NCBI GenBank assembly: GCA_050699975.1 | Contig: JBOHGH010000008.1 | Location: forward strand, 1 to 64,000 | DNA: 64,000 bases | Source of the DNA: GCA-003244245 sp050699975 | Lineage (GTDB): Bacteria; Actinomycetota; Actinomycetes; Mycobacteriales; Pseudonocardiaceae | Reading direction: 5' to 3' | Shown: positions 8,762-17,212 of the stretch, in pieces | Position numbering within the stretch: position 1 is the stretch's first letter | How the letters are laid out: the number at the start of each line of letters is the position of its first letter | The notes under the pieces: model-generated | Told to the model about the DNA's origin: nothing | Seen by the model: only the letters and a program-made list of their open reading frames with translations | Database searches by the model: none | Translations under genes and position numbers: made by a program

Positions 8762-9184
8762 ATGGCCCGACACCTCTACCGCTGCCCGCTGCGCTGGGCG
8801 GACATGGACATCTACGGGATCGTCAACAACGTGGTCTTCCTCCGCTATCTGGAGGAGTCCCGAGTGGACTTCATCTTCCGCATGGCACCGACCGAGGGTG
8901 ACGCCTTCTTCAAGGACGGCTCGGTCGTCGTGCGACACGAGATCGACTACAAGCGGCGGCTGGTCCACCGGCACGAACCCGTGGACATCGAAATGTGGGT
9001 CACGCGACTCGAGTCAGCGACGGTCACCATCGCCTACGAGATCAAGGACGGCGAGCAGCTGTACGCCACCGCCTTGACCGTCATGGCGCCGTTCAACTAC
9101 ACGAGAAACCGCCCCCGGCGGCTCACCGACGCGGAAACCACCTTCTTCGAGAAGTACCTCGAAGAGCCCGCCGCACCCCACTGA
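8762..9184 (+). CDS. hotdog-fold acyl thioesterase (4HBT/YbgC type)
   Basis: A 140-residue hotdog-fold protein. The active-site segment is RWADMDIYGIVNNVVFLRYL, with Asp16 in the place of the catalytic acid of 4-hydroxybenzoyl-CoA-type thioesterases. The middle strand VVVRHEIDYKRRLVHRHEPV is also typical. It starts six bases after the acyl-CoA oxidase stop, so the two are almost certainly co-transcribed. It would hydrolyse the acyl-CoA or acyl-ACP product and release an acid. Confidence 0.87.
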   Translation: MARHLYRCPLRWADMDIYGIVNNVVFLRYLEESRVDFIFRMAPTEGDAFFKDGSVVVRHEIDYKRRLVHRHEPVDIEMWVTRLESATVTIAYEIKDGEQLYATALTVMAPFNYTRNRPRRLTDAETTFFEKYLEEPAAPH

Positions 9185-9199
9185 TCGACAGGAGGCGGA

Positions 9200-10120
9200 A
9201 TGCGACTGCTGCGGACAGGTCCGCACGGACAGGAACAGCCCTGCGTCATCGACGCCGACGGTGTCGTCCGCGATGTGTCGGCGTGGGTGCCCGACTGGAC
9301 CGGTGCGGCGTTGCGTCCCGAGTTGGTGCGTGAGCTCGGGGCTCAGCTGGCTCGCGAGGCGTCGGGGCTGCCGACTGTCGATTTGGGCGCAGCACGGGTC
9401 GGTCCGCCCGTGCGCCCAGGCGGGCACCTGCTGTCCATCGGTTTGAACTACCGCGCGCATGCCGCCGACGCCGGCATGGAGCTCCAGTCCGAGCCGATCG
9501 TGTCCAGCAAGGCCCCCTCGACGATGGTCGGCCCGTACGACGACCTCATCATTCCGCGGGGCGGCGACAAAACCGACTGGGAGGTAGAGCTCGCGATCGT
9601 CATCGGCCGCCGCGCCCAGTACTTGCCCGACAAGCGATCCGCTGTGGATCACATCACCGGCTTCAGCACGGCCAACGATGTCTCCGAGCGCGGCTGGTTG
9701 CTTGACCGCGGCGGCCAGTGGCTCAAGGGGAAGTCCTTCGAGTCCTTCAGCCCGCTCGGCCCCTATCTGGTGACCACCGACGAAGTCGGGGATCCGCGGT
9801 CCCTGCGGTTGACCTGCCACGTCAATGGCCGGCTCATGCAGGACGGCAGCACCGCCGACATGATTTTCGACGTGCCCCACCTGGTCTGGTATCTCAGCCA
9901 GTTCATGGTCCTGCAACCAGGGGATGTCGTGTTCACCGGATCCCCGGGCGGCGTCGCCCTCGGTCGCCCCGACGAGCCCTACCTGCGCCCCGGCGACCTG
10001 GTTGAGGTCGAGGTCGGCGGCCTCGGGGCACAGCGTCAGCGGTGCCGAGCCGTCAGTGCGGCGGACAACGGCCTGGTGCCCGCCGCGCTCACAGCGCCAG
10101 CACCGGAAGGAGCGCGGTAG
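9200..10120 (+). CDS. fumarylacetoacetate hydrolase-family protein
   Basis: A 306-residue FAH-superfamily enzyme (hydrolase, decarboxylase or isomerase on 2-keto/enol acids). The metal-binding core is visible in LLSIGLNYRAHAADAGM, GGDKTDWEVELAIVIG and GFSTANDVSERGWLLDRGGQ, followed by LRPGDLVEVEVGGLG at the C-terminus. An AGGAGG ribosome binding site precedes ATG 9200. In the cluster it could process a 2-keto acid made by, or passed to, the aminotransferase, or decarboxylate a beta-keto product; that is inference. The family is too broad to predict one substrate. Confidence 0.87.
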   Translation: MRLLRTGPHGQEQPCVIDADGVVRDVSAWVPDWTGAALRPELVRELGAQLAREASGLPTVDLGAARVGPPVRPGGHLLSIGLNYRAHAADAGMELQSEPIVSSKAPSTMVGPYDDLIIPRGGDKTDWEVELAIVIGRRAQYLPDKRSAVDHITGFSTANDVSERGWLLDRGGQWLKGKSFESFSPLGPYLVTTDEVGDPRSLRLTCHVNGRLMQDGSTADMIFDVPHLVWYLSQFMVLQPGDVVFTGSPGGVALGRPDEPYLRPGDLVEVEVGGLGAQRQRCRAVSAADNGLVPAALTAPAPEGAR

Positions 10121-10123
10121 GCC

Positions 10124-11716
10124 ATGCCTTCCCTGGAGAAGGCCATCAGCGAGACCGCGCTGTCCGCCGACGCCAGGGGACGGGTGATCGAGCTCCGGGA
10201 AATCAAGGCGGCCGCCCAGCACGGCCCCAGCGACCGGGCGACCGCGGCCCAGCACGCCAAAGGCAAGCTGACCGCCCGGGAACGCATCGAACTGCTGCTG
10301 GATCCGGGCTCGTTCAACGAGGTCGAGCAGCTGCGCCGGCATCGGGCCACCTGGTTCGGGCTGGAGCACAACAAGCCCTACACCGACGGTGTGATCACCG
10401 GCTGGGGCACGGTCGAGGGCCGCACGGTTTTCGCCTACGCGCACGATTTCCGGATCTTCGGCGGTGCCCTGGGCGAGGCCCACGCCACCAAGATCCAGAA
10501 AATCATGGACATGGCGCTCACCGCCGGCGCCCCGCTGGTCTCCCTCAACGACGGGGCGGGCGCTCGGATCCAGGAAGGCGTCGTGGCGTTGGCCGGCTAC
10601 GGCGGCATCTTCCAACGCAACGTCAAGGCCTCGGGCGTCATCCCGCAGATCTCGGTGATGCTCGGTCCGTGCGCCGGTGGCGCCGCCTACTCCCCGGCGC
10701 TGACCGATTTCGTGTTCATGGTCCGGGACACGTCGCAGATGTTCATCACCGGTCCGGACGTCGTCAAGGCCGTCACCGGCGAGGAGGTTACCCACGACGG
10801 CCTCGGGGGCGCCGACGTCCACGCCGGGACATCCGGCGTGGCCCACTTCGTCTACGACGACGAACAGACCTGCCTCGTCGAGGTCCGCTACCTGCTGTCG
10901 CTGCTGCCCGCCAACCACCTCGAACTCCCGCCCAGCCAGCCGAGTGCCGATCCCGCCGACCGCCGCGGCGAGGTGCTGCTGGACCTGGTGCCGGCCAACG
11001 GAAAGCTCCCATACGACATGGGCAAAGTCATCGAGGAGCTCGTCGACGACGGCGAATACCTCGAAATCCACGAGTCCTGGGCCACCAACGTGCTGTGCTG
11101 CCTCGCCCGCATGGGCGGCCAGGTCGTCGGCGTTGTCGCCAACCAACCGCTGGTGCTCGCCGGGGTGCTTGACATCCGGGCCAGCGAGAAGGCCGCCCGC
11201 TTTGTACGCATGTGCGACGCGTTCAACATCCCATTGCTCACCCTGCTGGACGTTCCCGGCTTCCTGCCGGGTGTCGATCAGGAGCACGACGGCATCATCC
11301 GGCACGGCGCCAAGCTGTTGTACGCGTACTGCGACGCCACCGTGCCGCGAATCCAGCTGATCCTGCGCAAGGCCTACGGCGGCGCGTACATCGTGATGGA
11401 CTCGCGCTCGATCGGCGCTGACCTGTCCTATGCCTGGCCGACCAACGAGATCGCGGTGATGGGCGCCGAGAGCGCCGCCAACGTCATCTTCCGCAAGCGG
11501 ATCGCCGAGTCGGATGACCCCGAGGGCGTGCGGGCGCAGCTGGTCAAGGAGTACCGGGCGGAACTGATGCACCCCTACTACGCGGCTGAGCGCGGTCTGG
11601 TCGATGACGTCATCGATCCCGCCCAGACCCGTGAGGTGCTCATCCGGGCACTGGCGATGTTGCGGACCAAGCGCGCCGAGCCGCCGCTCCGCAAGCACGG
11701 CAACCCGCCCGTTTAA
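10124..11716 (+). CDS. acyl-CoA carboxylase carboxyltransferase (beta) subunit
   Basis: A 530-residue propionyl/acetyl-CoA carboxylase beta subunit (AccD/PccB family). It would transfer CO2 from carboxybiotin to an acyl-CoA, giving a malonyl- or alkylmalonyl-CoA extender. Typical segments are GKLTARERIELLLDPGSFNE, PLVSLNDGAGARIQEGVVAL, GPCAGGAAYSPALTDF and LRKAYGGAYIVMDSRSIGAD. It starts three bases after the preceding stop. No biotin-carboxylase alpha subunit is present, so it must borrow one. The location suggests dedicated extender-unit supply for the neighbouring condensing enzymes. Confidence 0.92.
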   Translation: MPSLEKAISETALSADARGRVIELREIKAAAQHGPSDRATAAQHAKGKLTARERIELLLDPGSFNEVEQLRRHRATWFGLEHNKPYTDGVITGWGTVEGRTVFAYAHDFRIFGGALGEAHATKIQKIMDMALTAGAPLVSLNDGAGARIQEGVVALAGYGGIFQRNVKASGVIPQISVMLGPCAGGAAYSPALTDFVFMVRDTSQMFITGPDVVKAVTGEEVTHDGLGGADVHAGTSGVAHFVYDDEQTCLVEVRYLLSLLPANHLELPPSQPSADPADRRGEVLLDLVPANGKLPYDMGKVIEELVDDGEYLEIHESWATNVLCCLARMGGQVVGVVANQPLVLAGVLDIRASEKAARFVRMCDAFNIPLLTLLDVPGFLPGVDQEHDGIIRHGAKLLYAYCDATVPRIQLILRKAYGGAYIVMDSRSIGADLSYAWPTNEIAVMGAESAANVIFRKRIAESDDPEGVRAQLVKEYRAELMHPYYAAERGLVDDVIDPAQTREVLIRALAMLRTKRAEPPLRKHGNPPV

Positions 11717-11797
11717 GCCAACTCGGCGACCGCCCGCCTCACCCAACACGGCAACCGGCCCGCGTAACGAAAGCGTGAACCACCCGGGAGACCCCAC

Positions 11798-12880
11798 ATG
11801 ACGATCGAATTCGCCACCCAGGCCGCTGAGCGCGTTCCCGCCGCGCGGCGGGAACGGCTGCTGTCCGCTCCCGCGTTCGGACAGGTGTTCACCGACCACA
11901 TGATCACCATCAGGTGGGTGGAGTGCAGCGGCTGGCATGACGCGCGGCTCGAGCCGTATGGGCCGCTCGTGCTCGATCCGTCAACCCAGGTCTTCCACTA
12001 TGGCCAGGAGATCTTCGAGGGTCTGAAGGCATACCGGTGGTCGGACGGATCGATCGTGACGTTCCGCCCCTACGCCAACGCTGAGCGCTTCAACCGCTCA
12101 TCCGAGCGGATGGCCATGCCGCCGCTGGCCGAAGACGCCTTCGTCGGGGCCCTGGAGTTGTTGGTCAGCACCGACCAGGACTGGGTTCCCGCCCACCGGG
12201 GCCACAGTCTCTACCTCCGACCCTTCATGATCGCGACCCAGCCCACCCTCGGCTTCTACCATCCGTCGAACGCCTATTTGTTCATCGTGATCGCGTCGCC
12301 GGCCGGGGCGTATTTCAAGACGGGAGTCCAGCCCGTCTCGGTGTGGCTGTCGACGGACTACACCCGCGCGGCGCCGGGCGGAACCGGCGCCGCCAAGTGC
12401 GGCGGAAACTACGCCGGCACGCTGGTGGCCCAACAGCAAGCCCTGCGGCAGGGCTGCGACCAGGTGGTCTGGCTCGACTCGGCGGAGCACCGCTGGGTCA
12501 ACGAAATGGGCACCAGCAACATGTTCTTCGTATATGGGTCGCGGCTGGTCACACCGGAGCTGACCGGCACGTTGCTGGCAGGCATCACCCGGGACTCCCT
12601 GCTGACGCTGGCCGGAGATCTCGGCTACTCCGCGGCAGAGGGTCGCATCAGCGTCGACCAGTGGTGTGCGGACGCGGCTTCTGGCCAGCTCACCGAGGTG
12701 TTCTCCTGCGGCACCTCATCCATGATCACGCCCGTGGGCCGGGTCAAGGGCGCCGACGGCGAGTTCAGCATCGGCGACGGCCGGCCGGGCCCGGTCACCA
12801 TGCGGCTCCGTGAGGAACTGATGGGCATTCAGTCCGGCGAGCGCTCCGACCCGTACGGCTGGGTGCACAAGATCACCTGA
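11798..12880 (+). CDS. ilvE: branched-chain amino acid aminotransferase
   Basis: A 360-residue class IV PLP aminotransferase. The PLP lysine is Lys200 in GTGAAKCGGNYAGTL. The family's EIFEGLKAYRWSDG and WVNEMGTSNMFFV segments and the final FSCGTSSMITPVGRVKG are also present. It interconverts Val/Leu/Ile and the 2-keto acids. At the 3' end of the condensing-enzyme operon it could supply a branched starter (after oxidative decarboxylation) or install an amine. The branched-chain amino acid exporter azlCD follows about 800 bases downstream, which fits a branched-chain theme. Confidence 0.9.
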   Translation: MTIEFATQAAERVPAARRERLLSAPAFGQVFTDHMITIRWVECSGWHDARLEPYGPLVLDPSTQVFHYGQEIFEGLKAYRWSDGSIVTFRPYANAERFNRSSERMAMPPLAEDAFVGALELLVSTDQDWVPAHRGHSLYLRPFMIATQPTLGFYHPSNAYLFIVIASPAGAYFKTGVQPVSVWLSTDYTRAAPGGTGAAKCGGNYAGTLVAQQQALRQGCDQVVWLDSAEHRWVNEMGTSNMFFVYGSRLVTPELTGTLLAGITRDSLLTLAGDLGYSAAEGRISVDQWCADAASGQLTEVFSCGTSSMITPVGRVKGADGEFSIGDGRPGPVTMRLREELMGIQSGERSDPYGWVHKIT

Positions 12881-12917
12881 CCTCGTCCGCTCCCTATCCC
12901 GGTTCCATTCAGCTCTG

Positions 12918-13040
12918 TTCAGCCGGGAGATGGGGCCACGTGGCATTACCTGCAACGTCATCGCGCCCGGTTACCTGGACACCGACATTGACCAGGGTGC
13001 TCAGTGAGAAGCTGCACACCGACATCGTGACGCAGGTGGC
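12918..13040 (+). pseudogene. 3-oxoacyl-ACP reductase (FabG/SDR) remnant
   Basis: Right after ilvE, a short stretch translates as FSREMGPRGITCNVIAPGYL followed by DTDID, the C-terminal signature of FabG-type short-chain reductases (NxIAPG...TD). The frame ends at TGA 13005. In another frame the next bases give VLSEKLHTDIVTQVAQV, which matches the segment that normally follows. Only this ~120-bp piece remains, disrupted by a frameshift and running into the convergent regulator gene. It suggests the operon once had its own ketoreductase. Confidence 0.65.
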
Positions 13041-13613
13041 TCAGGTGTGTTCGGACACCAGCACCGCCCAGGTTCCCGGCTCCAGGGCCTGGAAGACGTG
13101 CGGGACGTCGGCCGGGTAGGCGATGTAGTCGCCGGGATGGAGCTCCACCGGTTCGTCGGTGACGCCGACCAGCGCCCGGCCGGTACTGAGCACGACGTGT
13201 TCCACCACCCCAGGCATGTGCGGCTCGGACGCGCGCTGGTGTCCTGGTTCGGCCGCGACCCGGTAGACGTCGCGGCGCGCGCTGGGCGGGCAGGCGGCCA
13301 GCAGGGTGGCCCGGTAGTCGGCCTGGGCGGAGAAGACCACGGGGCCCTCGTCGGCCCGGATCACCTGGACGTGTGGTCGGGGCGGGTCCAGCAGCCGCGA
13401 GAACGGGGCGTCCAGAGCGACGCAGAGCGCCCAGAGCGTCTCCAGGCTGGGATTTCCGGTGCCCGATTCGAGCTGGGACAGCGTGGACTTGGCGATGCCG
13501 GCCCGGCGGGCAACCTGGGTGAGGGACAACCCGGTCCGACTGCGTTCCCGGCGCAGCGAGGCCGCGATGACCTCCAGCGGTGCCTTGACTGGGGTGTTGC
13601 CATGCTGCGCCAC
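13041..13613 (-). CDS. XRE-family regulator with C-terminal cupin domain
   Basis: A 190-residue HTH-cupin regulator. Residues ~14-70 form the HTH (LSLTQVARRAGIAKSTLSQL, ESGTGNPSLETLWALC). Residues ~100-188 form a cupin barrel (EPVELHPGDYIAYPADVPHV) that would bind a small ligand. The start is GTG 13613, preceded by GGAG; longer upstream reading lacks a ribosome binding site and would run across the azlC promoter. It is divergent from azlC, the standard arrangement of AzlCD regulators, and should control the 63-bp intergenic region and possibly itself. Confidence 0.87.
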   Translation of the reverse strand: MAQHGNTPVKAPLEVIAASLRRERSRTGLSLTQVARRAGIAKSTLSQLESGTGNPSLETLWALCVALDAPFSRLLDPPRPHVQVIRADEGPVVFSAQADYRATLLAACPPSARRDVYRVAAEPGHQRASEPHMPGVVEHVVLSTGRALVGVTDEPVELHPGDYIAYPADVPHVFQALEPGTWAVLVSEHT

Positions 13614-13640
13614 GTTCGCTCCAGTGGTTGCTTGTTCGCC

Positions 13641-13676
13641 TTGACGAACGGTCCGGGCCTGTTCATTATAAACTCC
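13641..13676 (+). promoter_or_regulatory. probable sigma-70-type promoter of azlC, leaderless
   Basis: TTGACG at 13641-13646 and CATTAT at 13664-13669 are separated by 17 bases. An alternative -10, TATAAA, lies at 13667-13672. Transcription would begin at about 13676, directly at the azlC ATG (13677), and no ribosome binding site is visible, so the message is probably leaderless. Confidence 0.55.
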
Positions 13677-14351
13677 ATGCGTTCGATGTGGAGAACCCTG
13701 GACCGCGGCTTGGTGCGAGACATCGCGCTGGTGTGCTTGGCCGTCGGGGCGATCGGTCTGTCCTACGGCGCGACCGCTGTCGCGTCGGGGTTCCCGCTGT
13801 GGCTGCCCGTACTGCTGGGCACGCTCGTCCTCGCCGCGGGCTCGGAGTTCCTGTTCATCGGGATCATCGCCGCCGGCGGCAGCCCCATCGCGGCGGTACT
13901 GGCCGGATTGCTGGTCAACGCGCGCCACCTGCCGTACGGCTTGTCGGTGCCCGAGGTGATCGGCACCGGCTGGCGGCGGATCCTCAGTACCCACCTGATG
14001 AACGACGAGACCGTTGTCCTGGCCCTCGCCCAGCCCGACCTCGCCCGCAAGCGGGTCGCCTACTGGGTGTGTGGCCTCGGGATTCTAATTTGTTGGCCGT
14101 TCGGCGCCTTCTTCGGTGGCCTGGTCGGCAGCGTCGTGCCCGACACCAACGCGTTCGGTCTGGACGCCATGTTCCCGGCCGTGCTTCTCGCCCTGATCCT
14201 GGCAGCGCTGCACGAGCAGGGCCCGCTGCGCGCCGCCCTGGCAGGGGCCGTCGTCGCCCTGGTCACCACCCCGTTCCTGCCGGCCGGACTCCCTGTGCTG
14301 TTGGCCTTGGCCGGACTGATCTTCACCGCGCGAGAAAAGGTGAGCCAATGA
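13677..14351 (+). CDS. azlC: branched-chain amino acid export protein AzlC
   Basis: A 224-residue integral membrane protein of the AzlC family, the large subunit of a branched-chain amino acid exporter. It has the conserved ALVCLAVGAIGLSYGATAVA-like start, the SEFLFIGIIAAGGSPIAAVL segment and the NARHLPYG motif, plus several later hydrophobic helices. Start at ATG 13677 (or ATG 13686), within a few bases of the predicted transcription start. Its stop overlaps the azlD start (ATGA). Regulation is likely by the divergent XRE-cupin protein. Confidence 0.88.
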   Translation: MRSMWRTLDRGLVRDIALVCLAVGAIGLSYGATAVASGFPLWLPVLLGTLVLAAGSEFLFIGIIAAGGSPIAAVLAGLLVNARHLPYGLSVPEVIGTGWRRILSTHLMNDETVVLALAQPDLARKRVAYWVCGLGILICWPFGAFFGGLVGSVVPDTNAFGLDAMFPAVLLALILAALHEQGPLRAALAGAVVALVTTPFLPAGLPVLLALAGLIFTAREKVSQ

Positions 14352-14668
14352 ACAACGTGCTGCTGATCGGCGCGATGCTCGCGCTCGCCGCAGGAACCTT
14401 CGCATTCCGGTTCGCCGGCCCGGCGCTGCGCACCCGGATCACCTTTCCGCCCCGCGCGACGAAGCTGCTGGAAACCTCCTCCATCGTGCTGCTCGCGGCG
14501 CTGGTAGCCACCACGGCGCTATCCGAAGGACACGGCTTCGCTGGGTTCGCTCGCCCGGTCGGGGTGCTAGTCGGTGGCGTGCTCGCCTGGCGTAAGGCGC
14601 CGTTTCTGCTGGTCGTCCTCGCCGCCGCCGGCACCGCGGCCGTGCTGCGCCTGCTCGGCGTCCCGTGA
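14348..14668 (+). CDS. azlD: branched-chain amino acid export protein AzlD
   Basis: A 106-residue, four-helix membrane protein (AzlD family), the small partner of AzlC. The first helix and GTFAFRFAGPALRTR loop are characteristic, followed by two further hydrophobic stretches. The ATG overlaps the azlC stop, and AAAAGGTGA upstream acts as ribosome binding site. Its last 100 bases overlap the tail of the convergent LuxR-type gene. Confidence 0.87.
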   Translation: MNNVLLIGAMLALAAGTFAFRFAGPALRTRITFPPRATKLLETSSIVLLAALVATTALSEGHGFAGFARPVGVLVGGVLAWRKAPFLLVVLAAAGTAAVLRLLGVP

Positions 14669-15046
14669 CAGCTGCGGCCGCACGACTGCGATGACGATCT
14701 GGTCGAGGCTCTGGGCGCGCGGAGGAGTGGGCAGCGCCAGGCCGTGACGGTTCTCGGCGAGGATCGCCCAGGCGAAGGCGACGAGCCCCGCCTGCAGCCG
14801 GGACTCCACGTCGAGCTTGGACATGATCTGTGCCACATGCGCCTTCGCCGTCCGTTCCTTGACGCGAAGCCTGGTCGAGATCGCCCGGTTCGACCGGCCT
14901 TCGGCTAGCAGGCAGAAGACCTCCAGCTCACGGCTGGACAGCGAGGAGACCTTCGCGAGTACCGCCCGCCATGCCCCGCCGGACACCGAGTCGATCCGTC
15001 CGGTATCCATGCTCGGAGCGCGTCGGATTTCTTCCTCACTAGTCAT
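14567..15046 (-). CDS. small LuxR-type HTH regulator
   Basis: A 159-residue protein with a LuxR/FixJ-type HTH at ~30-90: LSSRELEVFCLLAEGRSNRA, ISTRLRVKERTAKAHVAQIM, SKLDVESRLQAG. There is no receiver or sensor domain before it. After the HTH the C-terminal ~60 residues are Gln/Gly/Arg-rich and antisense to azlD, so the true gene may originally have ended earlier. Start taken at ATG 15046; ATG 15010 is an alternative. Target unknown; the position next to azlCD may be incidental. Confidence 0.7.
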   Translation of the reverse strand: MTSEEEIRRAPSMDTGRIDSVSGGAWRAVLAKVSSLSSRELEVFCLLAEGRSNRAISTRLRVKERTAKAHVAQIMSKLDVESRLQAGLVAFAWAILAENRHGLALPTPPRAQSLDQIVIAVVRPQLSRDAEQAQHGRGAGGGEDDQQKRRLTPGEHATD

Positions 15047-15425
15047 CGGCCCCAGTCTTCCGAGATGAGCACATCGGGGCCAGAATGAACCAGCCCCCAG
15101 GAACGGGCATACCTGAGGCGCGTGAACCATCCATCGTGGGCACCATCTCCGCTGCTTTGCCAAGCCGATGCTTCGTGACCCAAACCAGCGACTACATGAA
15201 GACGAGGGCGAACAACACCTGGCAGGTACGTCATGCTCAACCCCGATCGGGTGAACTTGCCACGATGGCCACTGCCCTGGCCGCCACCCACACCGTTACC
15301 GGCCCGCGCTGACCTGGGAGCCCTTCGTGGTCGACGAACCCGTCGCTACCGGGGCGCCGATACAGCGCCGCCATCAGATACGCCGTCCGCTCGATGAGGA
15401 CTTTGCCCTCCTGTGTGTCGCCCGC
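15047..15425. other. spacer without a confident gene
   Basis: No well-supported gene. On the minus strand ATG 15434 opens a 65-codon frame ending at 15237 (MIVAGDTQEGKVLIERTAYL...) with protein-like composition, but it starts inside the IS21 end and I recognise no family. I treat it as unproven. Confidence 0.35.
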
Positions 15426-15689
15426 CACGATCATGGGACCACCCTGAGCGGGTTTCTGCCACGAGGATCGGACCACCCGGTTGCCAGTGATGGGACCACC
15501 CGGCGTGTAGCGCGGTGGGGTTGATCACTTCCGATGTCCGATCTGTCCATGTCATGCGACGTGGAGCTTCGGTAGATGGCGTTTCGGGAGGTCTCGGTGG
15601 TTGAGGTGCGAGAGGTACTGCGGGCGTGGTTGGCCGGCGCCGGGTTGCGCACCGTAGCCGGGCGGACGGGGGTGGCCCGCAGACGCTGA
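15426..15689 (+). mobile_element. left end of an IS21-family element with truncated istA
   Basis: Three spaced copies of a GGGACCACCC-type box (cores at 15435-15443, 15469-15478 and 15492-15501) precede an ATG at 15576. Its 37-codon product starts MAFREVSVVEVREVLRAWLA and GAGLRTVAGRTGVARR, the N-terminus of IstA transposases. Homology ends at about 15680 and the frame stops at 15689. Multiple terminal boxes ahead of istA are the hallmark of IS21 ends. No other end or istB is seen, so this is a relic. Confidence 0.7.
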
Positions 15690-15835
15690 GGATCCCCGTC
15701 GTAGCCAGCGCGCCGGGCGCCACGGAGGACAGAGCAACCGAAGCTGCGTGAGCGGTACTGACGCCATCACCGTGTCGCCGGTCACACCCGTTCGGGTCGG
15801 GAACAACGAACTGCACAGGCTGGCTTGCACTGCCC

Positions 15836-17121
15836 GTGGAGAAACGGACGTTAGGCACAGTGCGGACGGAGCAGGCGCCCCTCACTGACGTGGTGATCCC
15901 GCCGACCGGCGCCGACCGGGTCCGGCTGGTGTTGATCCTGGGCGCGCTGATCGCGCTCGGCCCGCTGACCATCGACATGTACCTTCCCGCCCTGCCGGCG
16001 ATCACCGCCGACCTGCTCACCACTGAGGCCGCCGTCCAGCTCACGCTGACCGGGACACTCCTCGGCCTCGCCGTGGCCCAGATGGTGGTGGGCCCACTAG
16101 CCGATGCGTTCGGCCGCAAGCGGCCGCTACTGGTCGGGGCCGGCGTGCACGTGGCTGCGTCGGTGCTGTGTGCCGTTGCTCCGAACATCGAGGTGCTCGG
16201 GGTCCTGCGGGTGCTGCAGGGGGCGGGCGCGGCGGCAGGCATGGTGGTCGCGTTGGCGATCGTCCGCGACCTCTACACCGGCCGGGCCGCCGCGGTGCTC
16301 CTATCGCGGCTGATCCTGGTCATGGGCGCCGCCCCGATCGTGGCACCGACCATCGGCGGGGCACTGCTGGGCTTCACCTCCTGGCGCGGCGTGTTCGTCG
16401 CGCTCGCGCTCTACGGGCTGGTGCTGCTGCCGATCGCCGCCCGCCTGCTCCCCGAGACGCTGCCCCCGCGACGCCGTCGCACCGCCCGGATCGGGCCCAC
16501 CCTGCGGACCTATCGCGAGCTTCTCAGCGATCGGGTCTTCGTCGGCCTGGTGCTGACCGCCGGCCTGGTGATGTCCGGGATGTTCGCCTACATCGCCGGG
16601 TCGTCGTTCGTGTTCCAGCAACAGTTCGGCCTCGACGAGCAGGGCTTCGGCCTGCTGTTCGGGATCAGCGCGTTTTTCATCATCGGCGGGACCCAGGTCA
16701 ACGCCTACCTGTTGCGCTGGTTCGAGCCCCACCAGCTGCTGCTGGCCGCCGTGCTGGCCGGAACGGCAGCCGGTCTGCTGCTGCTCGCGGCTGCGGTCAT
16801 CGGGTTCGGCGGCCTCATGGGCGTGCTCGTCCCGCTGTGGGCGGCGCTGTTCACCGCCGGCCTAGCCCTGCCCACACGCCCGCGCTCGCCTTGAGCCGCC
16901 ACGGGGAAGCGGCCGGTACCGCCGCCGCGCTCCTTGGCGCCATCCAGTTCGGGACCGGGGCCGTCGTGTCGCCGCTGGTCGGTGTCGTGGGAAACGACGC
17001 CACGGCGATGGGCGCCGTCGTGGCAACCGCAATGACACTGGCGCTGGCGGTACTGGTGCTCGTGGTGCGGCCATGGCGGCTGGCCGGCCCCGACGTTCCG
17101 GAACCCGCCTTCGCCCGCTAG
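15836..17121 (+). pseudogene. Bcr/CflA-type MFS drug exporter, frameshifted
   Basis: The first frame (to 16894) gives a Bcr/CflA-family proton antiporter: LIALGPLTIDMYLPALPAIT, the MFS loop GPLADAFGRKRPLL, RVLQGAGAAAGMVVALAIVR and ten or so hydrophobic helices. Near 16870 the reading changes from GLALPTRPRSP-stop to TPALALSRHGEAAGTAAALL in the +1/-1 frame, which then continues to 17121 with the last helices. The two parts together equal a normal ~400-residue family member. So a single-base indel has split the gene, or there is a sequencing error. GTG 15836 is assumed as start; GTG 15860 is possible. Confidence 0.75.
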
Positions 17122-17212
17122 CGGCGGCGCGGTCGCCGGTTGTTCGACTCACGCTGTGCCGGTACGAGACACTGGTGGTCTGTCCCCGTCTGTGCTGAAC
17201 CCCTCTCGGAGC

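Noticed and set aside
7325..8974. 549-codon antisense frame under the acyl-CoA oxidase
   Set aside because: Shadow of the oxidase gene; His/Gln/Gly/Val-rich composition without domains.
9014..11938. 974-codon open frame antisense to the thioesterase, FAH-family and carboxylase genes
   Set aside because: It mirrors three well-supported plus-strand genes and has no motif; long antisense frames are expected at this GC content.
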